Source: Aeromonas rivipollensis
GTDB lineage: Bacteria; Pseudomonadota; Gammaproteobacteria; Enterobacterales; Aeromonadaceae
Direction of reading: 5' to 3'
Length of the DNA: 64,000 nucleotides
Assembly: GCF_010974825.1 (NCBI RefSeq)
Contig: NZ_JAAILA010000013.1
Location: 248,001 to 312,000, forward strand
Under the pieces are notes generated by a model. That model saw nothing but the letters and a program-made list of their open reading frames with translations. It was not told where the DNA came from and searched no databases. The position numbers and the translations under genes are program-made. Shown piece by piece: positions 37,272 through 47,321 of this stretch. Position 1 is the first letter of the stretch, and every line of letters begins with the position of its first letter.

Positions 37272-37652
37272 TCAGCCGAATGACAGCCCCTGCACCAGCG
37301 CCAGCACCGAGAAGAGCCCCAGGGACAGCCAGAAGAAGAGGGTGCCAAACAGGCGCGGCTTGTTCGGCGCCTTGGGGATCTGGATGCCGATGGCGTGCAG
37401 TATGCGCCCCACCAGCAGCAGCGCCCCACCCAGGTGCAGCCAGAGCGCCCCCACCCCGGCCAGCTCGCACAGGGCCATCAGCAAGAGGGTGAGCGGCACG
37501 TACTCGGCGAAGTTGCCGTGGGCACGGATGGCGGAGAGCATCTCGGGCGCCTCCCCTTCCCCTATCATCACCTTGAACTGGGCCCGGCGCTTGAGCAGCA
37601 GGAACAAGAGCCCCAGCAGGCCGCCGTAGATCAGCGTGATATGCATCATCAA
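37272..37652 (-). CDS. MAPEG-family membrane protein (YecN-like)
   Basis: 126 aa with four membrane helices. The MAPEG pattern is present: a first helix then LKRRAQFKVMIGEGEAPEMLSAIRAHGNFAEYVPLTLLLMAL, where the Arg-x-x-x-Asn-x-x-Glu glutathione-site motif of the family appears as RAHGNFAEY, and GRILHAIGI later. Family members are trimeric and some conjugate or isomerise with glutathione; no substrate can be assigned here. Between hemH and gsk it takes the place of aes in E. coli. GGAG precedes the start. Confidence 0.82.
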   Translation of the reverse strand: MMMHITLIYGGLLGLLFLLLKRRAQFKVMIGEGEAPEMLSAIRAHGNFAEYVPLTLLLMALCELAGVGALWLHLGGALLLVGRILHAIGIQIPKAPNKPRLFGTLFFWLSLGLFSVLALVQGLSFG

Positions 37653-37713
37653 GACACTCCTTTATCGTTGAACCCGAACACCCGGCGCGCGCCATCGCGG
37701 CCGTGAAGCCCCC

Positions 37714-38688
37714 TCACGCCAGCTCGCGGCAGATCAGCGACACCATCATGCGGATGTGGGCCTGATCGCTGTTGAGGGCCGGTATGTAGTGGAACTGCTC
37801 TCCCCCCGCGTCCATGAAGACGGCGCGGTTCTCGACCTGGATCTCCTCCAGGGTCTCGAGGCAATCCGCCGAGAAGGCCGGGCAGATCACATCGAGCCGC
37901 TTGACCCCTTGTTCCGCCAGCTGGGCTATGGTGACGTCGGTATAGGGCTTGAGCCACTCCTGCTTGCCAAAGCGGGACTGGAAGCTGGCACTCCACTGCT
38001 CGGGGGACAGACCCAGCGCCTCCGCCAGCAAGGCGGCGGTGCGGCGACACTGATGACCGTAAGGGTCCCCCTCGTCCTCGCTGCGCTGGGGAATGCCGTG
38101 GAAGGACATCAGCAGGTGCTCACCCTGTCCCTGCTGCTCCCACTGGCGGCGCACGCTCATGGCCAGTGCCTGGATGTACTCGGGGTGGTTGTGATAGTCG
38201 CGGATGAGGCGCATCACCGGCAGGTGGCGCTCCTTCTTCATCACCCGGGCCCAGCCGTCGAACACGGCGGCCGTGGTGCTGGCGGCATACTGCGGATAGA
38301 GCGGCAGCAGTATCACCCGGTTGACCCCCTGGGCCTTGAGCGCCTGCCAGCCCTCGTCGAGGGAGGGCGAGCCATAGGTCATGGCCAGCACCACGGGCAC
38401 ATCGACCCCTTCCCGCTTGAGCTCCTGCTCCAGCGCCGCCCGCTGCCGCTGACTGATGGCCATCAGGGGCGAGCCCTGTTCGGTCCAGACCTGCTGATAG
38501 AGCTTGGCGACCCTGGGGGCCCGAAACGGCAATATGGCGAAAGTCAGCAGCGGTGCCCACAGCAGGCGAGGTATCTCGACCACGCGCGGGTCCTGCAGGA
38601 ACTGACTGAGAAAGGCCTTGACGGCCGCCGAGGTTGGCGCCGCTGGGGTCCCAAGATTGACGAGCAAGATCCCGGTTTTCGTGGTCAC
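37714..38688 (-). CDS. hemH: Ferrochelatase
   Basis: 324 aa, normal length. TGILLVNLGTPAAP at the start, the active-site His in LLMSFHGIPQRSEDEGDPYGHQC, and the metal-site Glu in CPAFSADCLETLEEI are all in place. It inserts ferrous iron into protoporphyrin IX, the last step of heme synthesis, at the inner face of the membrane. It follows adk on the same strand after about 150 bases containing a weak hairpin. Confidence 0.96.
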   Translation of the reverse strand: MTTKTGILLVNLGTPAAPTSAAVKAFLSQFLQDPRVVEIPRLLWAPLLTFAILPFRAPRVAKLYQQVWTEQGSPLMAISQRQRAALEQELKREGVDVPVVLAMTYGSPSLDEGWQALKAQGVNRVILLPLYPQYAASTTAAVFDGWARVMKKERHLPVMRLIRDYHNHPEYIQALAMSVRRQWEQQGQGEHLLMSFHGIPQRSEDEGDPYGHQCRRTAALLAEALGLSPEQWSASFQSRFGKQEWLKPYTDVTIAQLAEQGVKRLDVICPAFSADCLETLEEIQVENRAVFMDAGGEQFHYIPALNSDQAHIRMMVSLICRELA

Positions 38689-38842
38689 GTTAGCGTCCTG
38701 TCGTGGGGTGTTTGTGTTGCTTGTGATAATGCAAGAAAGGGCCCTGTGTGGACCCTTGTCTCAATGTCGTTGCCAGGCGATCGCCCTTGGCGTGGCAAGA
38801 GGATTGCCAGCACGCCGGGCAATGTCGGTGGCAAGACCAGCT

Positions 38843-39511
<669 letters not shown>

Positions 39512-39707
39512 TCAATTCTTGAGAAGGCAAAAAACTACACGTTTTCGCCCATATTAACAAGCTCGCCCCGTGTGAGTGGCCAGATTATCACCAGCCCCTG
39601 GCGCCGTCTCTGCGACCAAAGACGCAGGCCCCTGCCACGAAAAATGATTGAAAATGCAGCAGACACTCAGGGCGGACAACGCCGCCCCGGGGCGGCGTCG
39701 GCCAAAA

Positions 39708-39735
39708 AAAAGCCCACTGCCTTGCAGTGGGCCAA
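39708..39735 (-). terminator. Intrinsic terminator after htpG
   Basis: Stem GCCCACTGC / GCAGTGGGC with eight A upstream on the plus strand (U-tract for minus-strand transcripts), immediately after the htpG stop. Confidence 0.88.
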
Positions 39736-39740
39736 TTACA

Positions 39741-41654
39741 TCACGCCTGGAGTAGCAGACGGTTGATACGGGAGACGAAGCTCGCCGGATCATTGAGGCC
39801 GCCCTGCTCCGCCAGCTGGGCCTGCTCGTGCAAGAGGCTGACCCACTCACCGAACAGCGCCTCGTCTTCGATGGTGTCGAGCTTCTTCACCAACGCGTGG
39901 TCGGGGTTGAGCTCCAAGATGTACTTCTGCTCCGGTACCGGCTGGCCGGCGGCGCGCATCAGCTTGATCATCTGAGTGCTCATGCCGTGGTCGTCGGTGA
40001 CGATGCAGGAGGGGGAGTCGGTCAGGCGGTGGGTGACACGCACCTCTTTCACCGCATCGGCCAGGCTCTGCTTGACCCGCGCCACCAGACCGGCGTTGGC
40101 TTTTTCAGCCTCCTCCTGGGCTTGCTTGGACGCCTCGTCCTCCAGCTCGCCCAAGTCCAGCTCGCCACGGGTGACGGAGACCAGCTGCTTGCCGTCGAAC
40201 TCGGTGAGGTGGCTCATCAGCCACTCGTCCACCCGCTCCCACATCAGCAGCACTTCGACGCCCTTCTTGCGGAAGATCTCGAGGTGCGGGCTGTTCTTGG
40301 CCGCGGCATAGGAGTCGGCGGTGATGTAGTAAATCTTCTGCTGGCCTTCCTTCATGCGGCCAACGTAATCCTCAAGCGAGACGGTCTGGGCTTCGCCCTC
40401 GCCGGCGGTGCTGGCAAAGCGCAGCAGCTTGGCGATCTCCTCGCGGTTGGCATAATCCTCGGCCGGGCCCTCTTTGAGCACGTTGCCGAACTCGCTCCAG
40501 AACTTGGCGTACTTCTCGCTATCGTCCTTGGCCAATTTGTTCAGCATGGTCAGGACGCGCTTGGAGCAGGCCTTGCGCAGGGAGGCGGTCACCTTGTTGT
40601 CCTGCAGGATCTCGCGGCTGACGTTGAGCGGCAGATCGTTGGAGTCCAGCACCCCTTTGACGAAGCGCAGGTAGGTCGGCATAAACTGCTCGGCGTCGTC
40701 CATGATGAAGACGCGCTGCACGTAGAGCTTGAGGCCGTGCTTCTGCTCGCGGTTGTAGAGATCGAAGGGCGCGCGGGCCGGGATGTAGAGCAGGCTGGTG
40801 TACTCCTGGGCCCCTTCCACCCGGTTGTGACCCCACAAGAGCGGGTCTTCGAAATCATGGGCGACGTGCTTGTAAAACTCCTGATACTCCTCGTCCTTGA
40901 TGTCTTTGGGGTTGCGGGTCCAGAGCGCGGTGGCGCGGTTGACCTGCTCCCACTCGCCCGGGGTACCGACTATGGTCTCGCCATCTTCTTCGCGATCCGG
41001 GGTGCCCTCCTTGTACATCTCCACCGGCACAGAGATATGGTCGGAATACTTGGCGACCACGGCGCGCAGGCGCCAGTCGTCCAGGAACTCCTCTTCCTCG
41101 GCACGCAGGTGCAGGATGACGTCGGTGCCGCGCCCTTCTTTGGTCACGTCAGCGACCGTGAAGGAGCCTTCCCCTTCCGATTCCCACTGTACGCCCTGGC
41201 CCGGCTCTGTGCCGGCGGCGCGGGAGATGACGGTCACCTTGTCGGCGACGATGAAGGCGGAGTAGAAGCCCACCCCGAACTGACCGATCAGCTGGGAGTC
41301 CTTGCCTTGATCACCGGAGAGGTGCTTGAAGAACTCGGCGGTACCGGATTTCGCTATGGTACCCAGGTGCTCGATCACCTGGTCCCGGGTCATGCCGATG
41401 CCGTTGTCCGAGATGGTCAGGGTCTTGTTCTCTTTGTCCACCACCAGGCGCACGCGCAGCTGGCCGTCGTTTTCGAACAAAGAGGCATCGGAAAGCGCCT
41501 TGAAGCGCAGCTTGTCCGCCGCATCGGAGGCGTTGGAGATAAGCTCGCGCAGGAATACTTCTTTGTTGGAGTAGAGGCTGTGAGCCATCAGGCTCAGCAG
41601 TTGTTTGACTTCAGTCTGAAAGCCGTGGGTTTCGGCGTGAACACTTTGGGTCAT
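39741..41654 (-). CDS. htpG: Chaperone HtpG (Hsp90)
   Basis: 637 aa from the ATG at 41654 ([20 protein letters not shown]); the open frame to 41810 is upstream DNA that includes the promoter. GHKL ATP-binding motifs are present: [43 protein letters not shown]. The middle domain has [12 protein letters not shown] (catalytic Arg). The C-terminal dimerization domain ends without an MEEVD tail, as in bacteria. ATP-driven chaperone that remodels client proteins. A near-consensus heat-shock promoter lies just upstream. Confidence 0.97.
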   Translation of the reverse strand: MTQSVHAETHGFQTEVKQLLSLMAHSLYSNKEVFLRELISNASDAADKLRFKALSDASLFENDGQLRVRLVVDKENKTLTISDNGIGMTRDQVIEHLGTIAKSGTAEFFKHLSGDQGKDSQLIGQFGVGFYSAFIVADKVTVISRAAGTEPGQGVQWESEGEGSFTVADVTKEGRGTDVILHLRAEEEEFLDDWRLRAVVAKYSDHISVPVEMYKEGTPDREEDGETIVGTPGEWEQVNRATALWTRNPKDIKDEEYQEFYKHVAHDFEDPLLWGHNRVEGAQEYTSLLYIPARAPFDLYNREQKHGLKLYVQRVFIMDDAEQFMPTYLRFVKGVLDSNDLPLNVSREILQDNKVTASLRKACSKRVLTMLNKLAKDDSEKYAKFWSEFGNVLKEGPAEDYANREEIAKLLRFASTAGEGEAQTVSLEDYVGRMKEGQQKIYYITADSYAAAKNSPHLEIFRKKGVEVLLMWERVDEWLMSHLTEFDGKQLVSVTRGELDLGELEDEASKQAQEEAEKANAGLVARVKQSLADAVKEVRVTHRLTDSPSCIVTDDHGMSTQMIKLMRAAGQPVPEQKYILELNPDHALVKKLDTIEDEALFGEWVSLLHEQAQLAEQGGLNDPASFVSRINRLLLQA

Positions 41655-41695
41655 CGACCAGTCCTCAAAACGTCGGGTTGAACAGATTCCCAACC

Positions 41696-41724
41696 TAGAT
41701 GGGGTTGGCCCACCAAATATCAAG
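41696..41724 (-). promoter_or_regulatory. Sigma-32 heat-shock promoter of htpG
   Basis: On the minus strand CTTGATA (41724-41718), 13 bases, then CCCCATCTA (41704-41696). The consensus is CTTGAAA-N13/14-CCCCATNTA, so only one base of the core differs. The start codon lies about 40 bases downstream. Confidence 0.9.
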
Positions 41725-41960
41725 GGGCTTGCGTGCAAACTTGAGAGCAAAGTTGCACACTGGCCCCTGGTGGCGGGCTTGGCTGCCCATTTTTCGTACC
41801 ATCCAGCCAAACCAGTTTATGAGCCGTCGCGAGAAGCCGTCAGCAAGGTATCGATCCGCGCAGGAACCGGAACGTATAGGTATACGTGAGCCCCTGGTTT
41901 CACATAAGCGAGCAGCACATGAGCCTTGATCACGGTTTCGCAGCAGGCCCATAAGCAGGT

Positions 41961-42560
41961 TTAGATGCGCTGACGCCCCATCAGGGAGTGAGACAGCGTG
42001 GTGCCATCCACCAGCTCCAGCTCGCCACCCACCGGCACCCCGTGGGCGATGCGGCTCACCTCCACCCCGGCGGCGCGGGCCATGTCGGCGATGTACCAGG
42101 CGGTGGCATCCCCCTCTATGGTGGGATTGGTGGCGAGGATCAGCTCCTTGATGTGCTCATCCTTGAGGCGCCGCTCCAGGATCTCCAGCCCCAGCTCCTC
42201 CGGGCCTATGCCGTCCAGCGGCGACAGATGGCCCATCAGCACGAAGTAGCGGCCGGAGAACTGGCCGGTCTGCTCGATGGCCGCCACGTCTGCCGGGCTC
42301 TCCACCACGCAGAGCAGACCGTTCTCCTCGCGCTTGGGATTGGCACAGATCTCGCAGCGATCGTTCTCGGTGAAGGTGCGGCAGTGGCTGCAATGACCGA
42401 TTTCGGTCAGCGCCCGATTGAGCAGGGAGGCTAGACGCAGGCCGCCGCTGCGCTCGCGCTCCAGCAGGGTGAACGCCATGCGCTGGGCCGACTTGGGGCC
42501 CACGCCCGGCAAGACCTGCAGCGCCTTCATCATCTCATCGAGCAGGGGACTGAATTTCAT
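41961..42560 (-). CDS. recR: Recombination protein RecR
   Basis: 199 aa from the ATG at 42560 with AAAGGAAA upstream. Helix-hairpin-helix [14 protein letters not shown], zinc finger [16 protein letters not shown], Toprim domain ([18 protein letters not shown]...[17 protein letters not shown]) and the C-terminal [22 protein letters not shown] are all present. It works with RecF and RecO to load RecA on gapped DNA. htpG follows downstream on the same strand after about 300 bases. In many relatives dnaX and ybaB lie upstream; here the hydrogenase maturation operon does. Confidence 0.97.
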   Translation of the reverse strand: MKFSPLLDEMMKALQVLPGVGPKSAQRMAFTLLERERSGGLRLASLLNRALTEIGHCSHCRTFTENDRCEICANPKREENGLLCVVESPADVAAIEQTGQFSGRYFVLMGHLSPLDGIGPEELGLEILERRLKDEHIKELILATNPTIEGDATAWYIADMARAAGVEVSRIAHGVPVGGELELVDGTTLSHSLMGRQRI

Positions 42561-43451
42561 GGAGATTTCCTTTAAAGCCGCGCCGAAGGGAGGAGTCGGC
42601 CCGCTTGCCTGACGCGGTGCCGACGCCTCCATCCGAACCTATCTTGTTGGCGCAGGACTATACCCGAGCCGCCCCCAGCCGCCAATGGCAGATCCCGCCA
42701 AATGGCCCCTCCCCCTTGCCACACAGCTCCCCGGCAAACCGGGCGAACCGGGCGGCGCCCCGCTTTCCAGGCCCATGCAGACCCCGCATGGCCATCCAGG
42801 GCTCACAAGGCGATAAAAAGCGCCTAGGTCGTTTAGTCTTTTTATTCGATTGAACGGTATCGTTAAGTAAAACCAAACAAAAATCCCTCCCCCGATGCCA
42901 GCGCCCCTGGACGCGGCCCACTGCAAGGGCGCTATCAGGGCACCCAATAAGCTGCGCCGTCACCGCCCCGCCGATTATCTCACCTGATGCCCCTCATCAA
43001 TACCGAACGGGGCCCGCCTCGCAGAGCTGTGCCGTCACTGTCCCGTCGATTCCCCCTACCCTATGTCTACCATCCGATACCGAACGGGCCCACCTCGCAG
43101 GATCGCAAAGAAGCGCCGCGTCTGGCACTCAAACCGGTGCGAGATCAAGGTAATGGGGGCCACTGACCCGATAAACTTGGCCCCCGCGGCAGGGCCGACT
43201 CTCCTCTTTTCCCTGCCAAGCCAAGGCCCCTTCCCCTCCCGGCGCCGCCCATTGCAACACTGTTCGTTGCACCCTGAGGCCGACGCCGTGGCGGCAGGCC
43301 AGCAGACGGGAGTTCGATATCGCATGACATCCCTCAAGATGATCGCCGGATGGCCGCCCCTGCGGGCCCTCCCCTGCCCTCTTGTCATCATGGAAGGCTA
43401 TCTGCCCCCTTGTTATCAGGGAGGGGCGCCTGCCCCTCTTTGGATGGCGTC
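42561..43451. other. Gene-free, repeat-bearing region between divergent recR and hypF
   Basis: About 890 bases with no supported gene. It contains an A/T-richer patch (42825-42885) suitable for promoters, a tandem 75-bp repeat (42951-43100) and a decayed 28-bp repeat just before hypF. Frames here lack ribosome sites and coding character. Confidence 0.6.
42951..43100. repeat. Tandem imperfect 75-bp direct repeat
   Basis: Unit 1 (42951-43025) and unit 2 (43026-43100) share GCTG-GCCGTCAC at their left ends and ATACCGAACGGG...CTCGCAG at their right ends, with a diverged centre. Confidence 0.8.
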
Positions 43452-43457
43452 ATGACG
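43374..43457. repeat. Decayed 28-bp tandem repeat ending at the hypF start
   Basis: Two clear and one weak unit, each beginning CTGCCC and containing CTTGT-ATCA-GGA-GG. The third runs over the hypF start codon. Confidence 0.5.
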
Positions 43458-45863
43458 GCCCGGACCCAGACGCCTTCCAGGCTGCGCCGCGAATTTCATA
43501 TGGACGGTATAGTGCAGGGGGTCGGCTTTCGCCCCTTCGTCTATGGGTTGGCGCTGCGCCACGGCCTTGCCGGCTATGTCTTGAACGACGCCAATGGCGT
43601 CACCATAAGTGCCGAGGGTTCCCCCGAGCAGCTGGCAACCTTTGCTCGCGAATTGCGGGAGCTGGCGCCGCCGCTTAGCCGAATCGATCGCTTCAGCGAG
43701 CGTGCACTTCCCCTTTGCCATGATCCTGACTATGACGGCGCCTTTCATGGCCAGTTTCGAATTAAAGCCAGCCAGCAGCAGAGCGCCGCTACGGTCGCCA
43801 TCTCGCCGGATCAGGGAATGTGCGAGGCGTGCGCCCGGGATGTGGCCAACCCTGCGGATCGCCACCATTACTACCCCTTTACCAACTGCACCCACTGCGG
43901 CCCGCGCTACACCATTATCCGCCGCCTCCCCTACGACAGACCCCACACCGCCATGGCGGGCTTTACCATGTGCCCGCGCTGCGCTGCGGCCTATGAAAAC
44001 CCGCTGGACAGACGCTACCATGCCCAGCCGGTGAGCTGCCCCGAGTGCGGGCCCCATCTCAGCTGGCGCAATGGCAATGCCTTGGCCGAGCGGGAGGATG
44101 CCTTGCAGGCCGCCGCCCGTGCCCTGCAAACGGGCAAGCTTATCGCGGTCAAGGGGATGGGGGGTTATCACCTGATATGCGATGCGCGAAGCGAGTCCGC
44201 CGTGGCACGGCTTCGCGAGCTCAAGCGGCGCGAGCGCAAGCCGCTGGCGGTGATGATGGGCTCCCTTGCCGAGGCCAGGCGCCATGTCACTGGTTGCGAG
44301 GCGGAGTGGAAGCTGCTCGCCTCTCAGGCCAGACCCATCACCTTGCTGCGCAAGCGCACCAAGGATGATCGGCTCTCAGAATCCCAACACACCGCGGCCC
44401 CATTGGCCGACGGGATAGCCCCCGGCATTCCCTACCTCGGGGTTATGCTCCCCTATACCCCGCTCCATCAGCTGTTGCTGGACGCCTGCGCCATGCCGCT
44501 GGTGGCCACCAGCGCCAATGGTCGCGGCAGCCCGATCCTCATCGAATGCGAGGCGGTGGTCAGGGAACTCGGCAGCGAGATTGACGGCATCCTGGATCAC
44601 AACCGACCCATCCTGCACCCCTGCGACGACAGTCTGGTGCAGTGGGCAGGCGGGCGGAGCCAGACCCTGCGCCTCGCCCGGGGTTATGCTCCCTGCACCC
44701 CCAGCCTGAAGCAGGCGGTCAAGGTGCCGCTGCTGGCGGTCGGGGCGCAGCAGAAGAACCAGCTGGCGCTGGCCTTCGGCCGCCAGCGCATCTACAGCCC
44801 CTATATCGGCGATCTGCACAGCCTGCCGATGCAGGGCCACTTCGAGCAGACCCTGGCGACCTTCCGCGAACTCTACGATCTCAAACCCGAACTGCTGGTA
44901 TCGGATCGCCACCCCGGCTATCTCAGCCACCAGTGGGCCAAGGGCTATTGCCGCGATCACAATGCAACCCATCTCGAGGTGCAGCACCATCACGCCCACC
45001 TGCTCGGGGTGATGGCCGAACATGACATCACGGGCCCTGTGCTGGGTTTTACCTTCGACGGCACAGGCCTTGGGGATGACGGCACCCTCTGGGGTGGCGA
45101 GCTGCTGCTGGCCGATGTGAAGGGCTTCGATCGTGTTGCCCACCTCGCGCCTTTCAAGCTGATCGGCGGCGAGGCGGCGATTCGCGAGCCGGTGCGCCAG
45201 CTGCTAGGGCTGCTGTTCGAATCCTATGGCGTGGCAGAGATCAGCGCCCTCGATATTCCGGCGATCAACAAACTGCCCCTTGAGCGGATCAGCAACCTGC
45301 ACCAGCTCTGGCATCTTGGTCGCAACGCCCCCCATACCAGCTCCATCGGTCGCCTGTTCGATGCCGTCGCGGCGCTGCTGGGGGTGATCGATACCCCCGA
45401 CTACGAGGGAGAGGCGGGGCTCTTGCTGGAGGCAGCGGCCTTGCAGCTTTCCCCCGATGAACTGCCCTTCCCCCTCACCTTTGGCCTGAGCCTATCAGCG
45501 GAAGGGCCACTGCAGATCGAGTGGGCCGAACTGCTCAATACCCTTGTCGGCGAGCGGCGCAAAGGCACCTCGACCGCCAGCCTGGCAGCCGGTTTTATCC
45601 GCGCTATCAGCGCTCTGGTCGTTGCCCTGGCCGAGCGCTTCCCCGGTTATCCGGTGGCGCTCGGGGGCGGCGTCTTTCAAAACCGGGTGCTGATGGACCA
45701 GCTGGTGCCCGCTCTCGAAGCGGCTGGCCGGCAGGTATTGACCAGCGAAACCCTGCCGCTCAATGACGGTGGCATCGCCGCCGGTCAGCTCTGGTTTGCC
45801 ATCCACCATATTGCCACGCACCAGCCTGCCACAACCGGTTGTGCCACCTTGTCGGAGTCCTGA
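43452..45863 (+). CDS. hypF: Carbamoyltransferase HypF
   Basis: 803 aa. Domains in order: acylphosphatase-like (FHMDGIVQGVGFRPFVYGL, ~14-95), two zinc fingers (CEACARDV...CTHCGPRY and CPRCAAAY...CPECGPHL, ~115-190), YrdC-like carbamoyl-adenylation domain (~205-385, KGMGGYHLICDA), and Kae1-like transfer domain (LEVQHHHAHLLGVMAEH with metal-binding His; FDGTGLGDDGTLWGGE; ALGGGVFQN). It activates carbamoyl phosphate and passes it to HypE to make the CN ligands of [NiFe]-hydrogenase. The start at 43452 is judged by homology; its ribosome site is weak, and an in-frame GTG/ATG-type start upstream at 43350 would add an unlikely Pro/Cys-rich leader. First gene of hypFCDEAB. Confidence 0.95.
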   Translation: MTARTQTPSRLRREFHMDGIVQGVGFRPFVYGLALRHGLAGYVLNDANGVTISAEGSPEQLATFARELRELAPPLSRIDRFSERALPLCHDPDYDGAFHGQFRIKASQQQSAATVAISPDQGMCEACARDVANPADRHHYYPFTNCTHCGPRYTIIRRLPYDRPHTAMAGFTMCPRCAAAYENPLDRRYHAQPVSCPECGPHLSWRNGNALAEREDALQAAARALQTGKLIAVKGMGGYHLICDARSESAVARLRELKRRERKPLAVMMGSLAEARRHVTGCEAEWKLLASQARPITLLRKRTKDDRLSESQHTAAPLADGIAPGIPYLGVMLPYTPLHQLLLDACAMPLVATSANGRGSPILIECEAVVRELGSEIDGILDHNRPILHPCDDSLVQWAGGRSQTLRLARGYAPCTPSLKQAVKVPLLAVGAQQKNQLALAFGRQRIYSPYIGDLHSLPMQGHFEQTLATFRELYDLKPELLVSDRHPGYLSHQWAKGYCRDHNATHLEVQHHHAHLLGVMAEHDITGPVLGFTFDGTGLGDDGTLWGGELLLADVKGFDRVAHLAPFKLIGGEAAIREPVRQLLGLLFESYGVAEISALDIPAINKLPLERISNLHQLWHLGRNAPHTSSIGRLFDAVAALLGVIDTPDYEGEAGLLLEAAALQLSPDELPFPLTFGLSLSAEGPLQIEWAELLNTLVGERRKGTSTASLAAGFIRAISALVVALAERFPGYPVALGGGVFQNRVLMDQLVPALEAAGRQVLTSETLPLNDGGIAAGQLWFAIHHIATHQPATTGCATLSES

Positions 45864-45868
45864 AATCC

Positions 45869-46120
45869 ATGTGTCTATCCATCCCTTCTCAGGTGGTGCA
45901 GCTGCACCCCGAAGATAACTGCGTCACCGTCGACACCCTGGGGGTGCAACGCCGGGCCAGCTGCATGTTGCTCGAAGATCCCCTCAACCTCGGCGACTAT
46001 GTGCTGCTCCATATCGGCTTTGTGATGAGCAAGATTGATGAAGAGGAGGCGCAGGCCAGTCTCGAGAGCTTCCGCCAGATGGTGGCCCTGATGCCCGAAC
46101 AGGATATCTTGCCATGCTGA
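45869..46120 (+). CDS. hypC: Hydrogenase maturation chaperone HypC
   Basis: 83 aa starting MCLSIPSQVV; the essential Cys2 is exposed after Met removal. GGAG lies 11 bases upstream, and the start fits the family better than the open frame at 45839. An OB-fold pattern with DTLGVQRRASCMLL and GDYVLLHIGFVMSKID. It holds the Fe(CN)2CO unit with HypD and delivers it to the large-subunit precursor. It overlaps hypD by seven bases. No hybG-type paralogue is in the hyb operon, so it must serve HybC. Confidence 0.95.
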   Translation: MCLSIPSQVVQLHPEDNCVTVDTLGVQRRASCMLLEDPLNLGDYVLLHIGFVMSKIDEEEAQASLESFRQMVALMPEQDILPC

Positions 46121-47232
46121 CCTTGAATGACCTGTTTCAGGGCTTTCGTCAGCCCGACGTCATCCGCGCCCTCGCCGCCCAGATCACCGAACTCGCCAAA
46201 TTACTCCCCGAGCCGCTGCGAGTGATGGAGGTGTGCGGCGGCCATACCCACACCATCATGAAATACGGCCTGCACCAGCTGCTGCCGGCCAGCATCGAGT
46301 TCGTCCACGGCCCCGGCTGCCCGGTCTGCATCATGCCCAAAGAGCGCATCGATCAGGCCATCGAGCTGGCGAGTCAGCCCAACGTCATTCTGGTCACCCT
46401 GGGGGACATGATCCGGGTGCCGGGCTCCAAAGGCACGCTTGCGCAGCAGCGCGCCAAGGGGAGCCATATCCGCCCAGTCTATGACCCCCTCGACGCCCTG
46501 CGCATCGCCCGTGAGAACCCGGAAAAAACCGTGGTCTTCTTCGCCATCGGTTTCGAGACCTCCACCCCCATGACGGCCGCCTTGCTGGCTGCCGCTGAAG
46601 AGCAAGGGATTGAGAACCTCCTGTTTCATATCAACCATGTGCTGGTGCCGCCCGCCATTCACGCTGTGATGGCCGACGGAGTGGCCAAGGTGAACGCCTT
46701 TATCGGTCCTTCTCACGTCAGCGTCATCACAGGCGCCGATATCTACCTGCCCATAGTCCAGCGCTATCAGGTGCCTGTGGTGGTGAGCGGCTTCGAGCCG
46801 GTGGATGTGATGGAGGCACTGCTGATGATGGTGCGCCAGAAGGTGGAGGGTCGCTACGCGCTGGAGGTGCAGTACACCCGCGCCGTCACTGCCAGTGGCA
46901 ATAAAACCGCCCAGCGGCTGGTCGAGCGCTTTTTCGAGACCCGCGATCACTTTCGCTGGCGAGGTCTGGGGGATATCAACGCCTCCGCCCTGCGCCTGCG
47001 CGATGCCTTCGCCAGGCGCGATGCGGAGCGTCACTTTGCACTCAGTGAGACCCCCATCGATGACCACAAGGCGTGCCAGTGCGCCGATATCCTGCGCGGG
47101 CTGGCCAAGCCGAACCAGTGCAAAGTCTTCGGCCGGGGCTGCACCCCGACCCAGCCCATGGGCAGCTGCATGGTCAGCTCCGAAGGGGCCTGCAATGCCT
47201 ACTACCGCTATATGGGGATCCAGCAGCAATGA
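46114..47232 (+). CDS. hypD: Hydrogenase formation protein HypD
   Basis: 372 aa. Conserved MEVCGGHTHTIMKYGL, HGPGCPVCIMP, GFETSTPMTA and the C-terminal iron-sulphur region (CQCADILRGL...CKVFGRGCTP...SSEGACNAYYRY). It carries a [4Fe-4S] cluster and with HypC and HypE assembles the Fe(CN)2CO moiety. It overlaps hypC at its start. Its stop codon overlaps, by ATGA, the start of a 30-codon mini-ORF rather than hypE directly. Confidence 0.96.
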   Translation: MLTLNDLFQGFRQPDVIRALAAQITELAKLLPEPLRVMEVCGGHTHTIMKYGLHQLLPASIEFVHGPGCPVCIMPKERIDQAIELASQPNVILVTLGDMIRVPGSKGTLAQQRAKGSHIRPVYDPLDALRIARENPEKTVVFFAIGFETSTPMTAALLAAAEEQGIENLLFHINHVLVPPAIHAVMADGVAKVNAFIGPSHVSVITGADIYLPIVQRYQVPVVVSGFEPVDVMEALLMMVRQKVEGRYALEVQYTRAVTASGNKTAQRLVERFFETRDHFRWRGLGDINASALRLRDAFARRDAERHFALSETPIDDHKACQCADILRGLAKPNQCKVFGRGCTPTQPMGSCMVSSEGACNAYYRYMGIQQQ

Positions 47233-47321
47233 TCGAAATTCAGTTAAGCCACGGTGGTCGGGTGATGAGGAGAGATGAACCAGCCTGTTTCGGCAATCTT
47301 GTGGAGAACCAGACCCGATGA
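47229..47321 (+). pseudogene. Mini-ORF derived from a duplicated hypE 5' end
   Basis: 30 codons. It begins with MIEIQLSHGG, almost the same as HypE (MREIQLSHGG), and DNA identity over the first 27 bases is high (ATG-T-GAAAT-CAGTTAAGCCACGG). Later parts still resemble hypE (GAGATGAA-CAGC; TTCGGCAA), with deletions that shift the frame. Its ATG overlaps the hypD stop (ATGA) and its TGA overlaps the hypE ATG (ATGA), so translation can pass from hypD to hypE through it. Probably a broken tandem duplication kept as a coupling bridge. Confidence 0.75.

Noticed and set aside
38738-38768. Terminator between adk and hemH
   Set aside because: The AAGGGCC/GGACCCTT pairing has a bulge and no T tract; too weak to list as a terminator.
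42850-42863. Possible FNR site (TTGAACGGTATCGT) between recR and hypF
   Set aside because: Only seven of ten conserved positions match and it lies almost 600 bases before hypF, too far for direct control of the chosen start.
42951-43100. CRISPR-like direct repeats
   Set aside because: Only two adjoining long units without regular spacers; not a CRISPR array.
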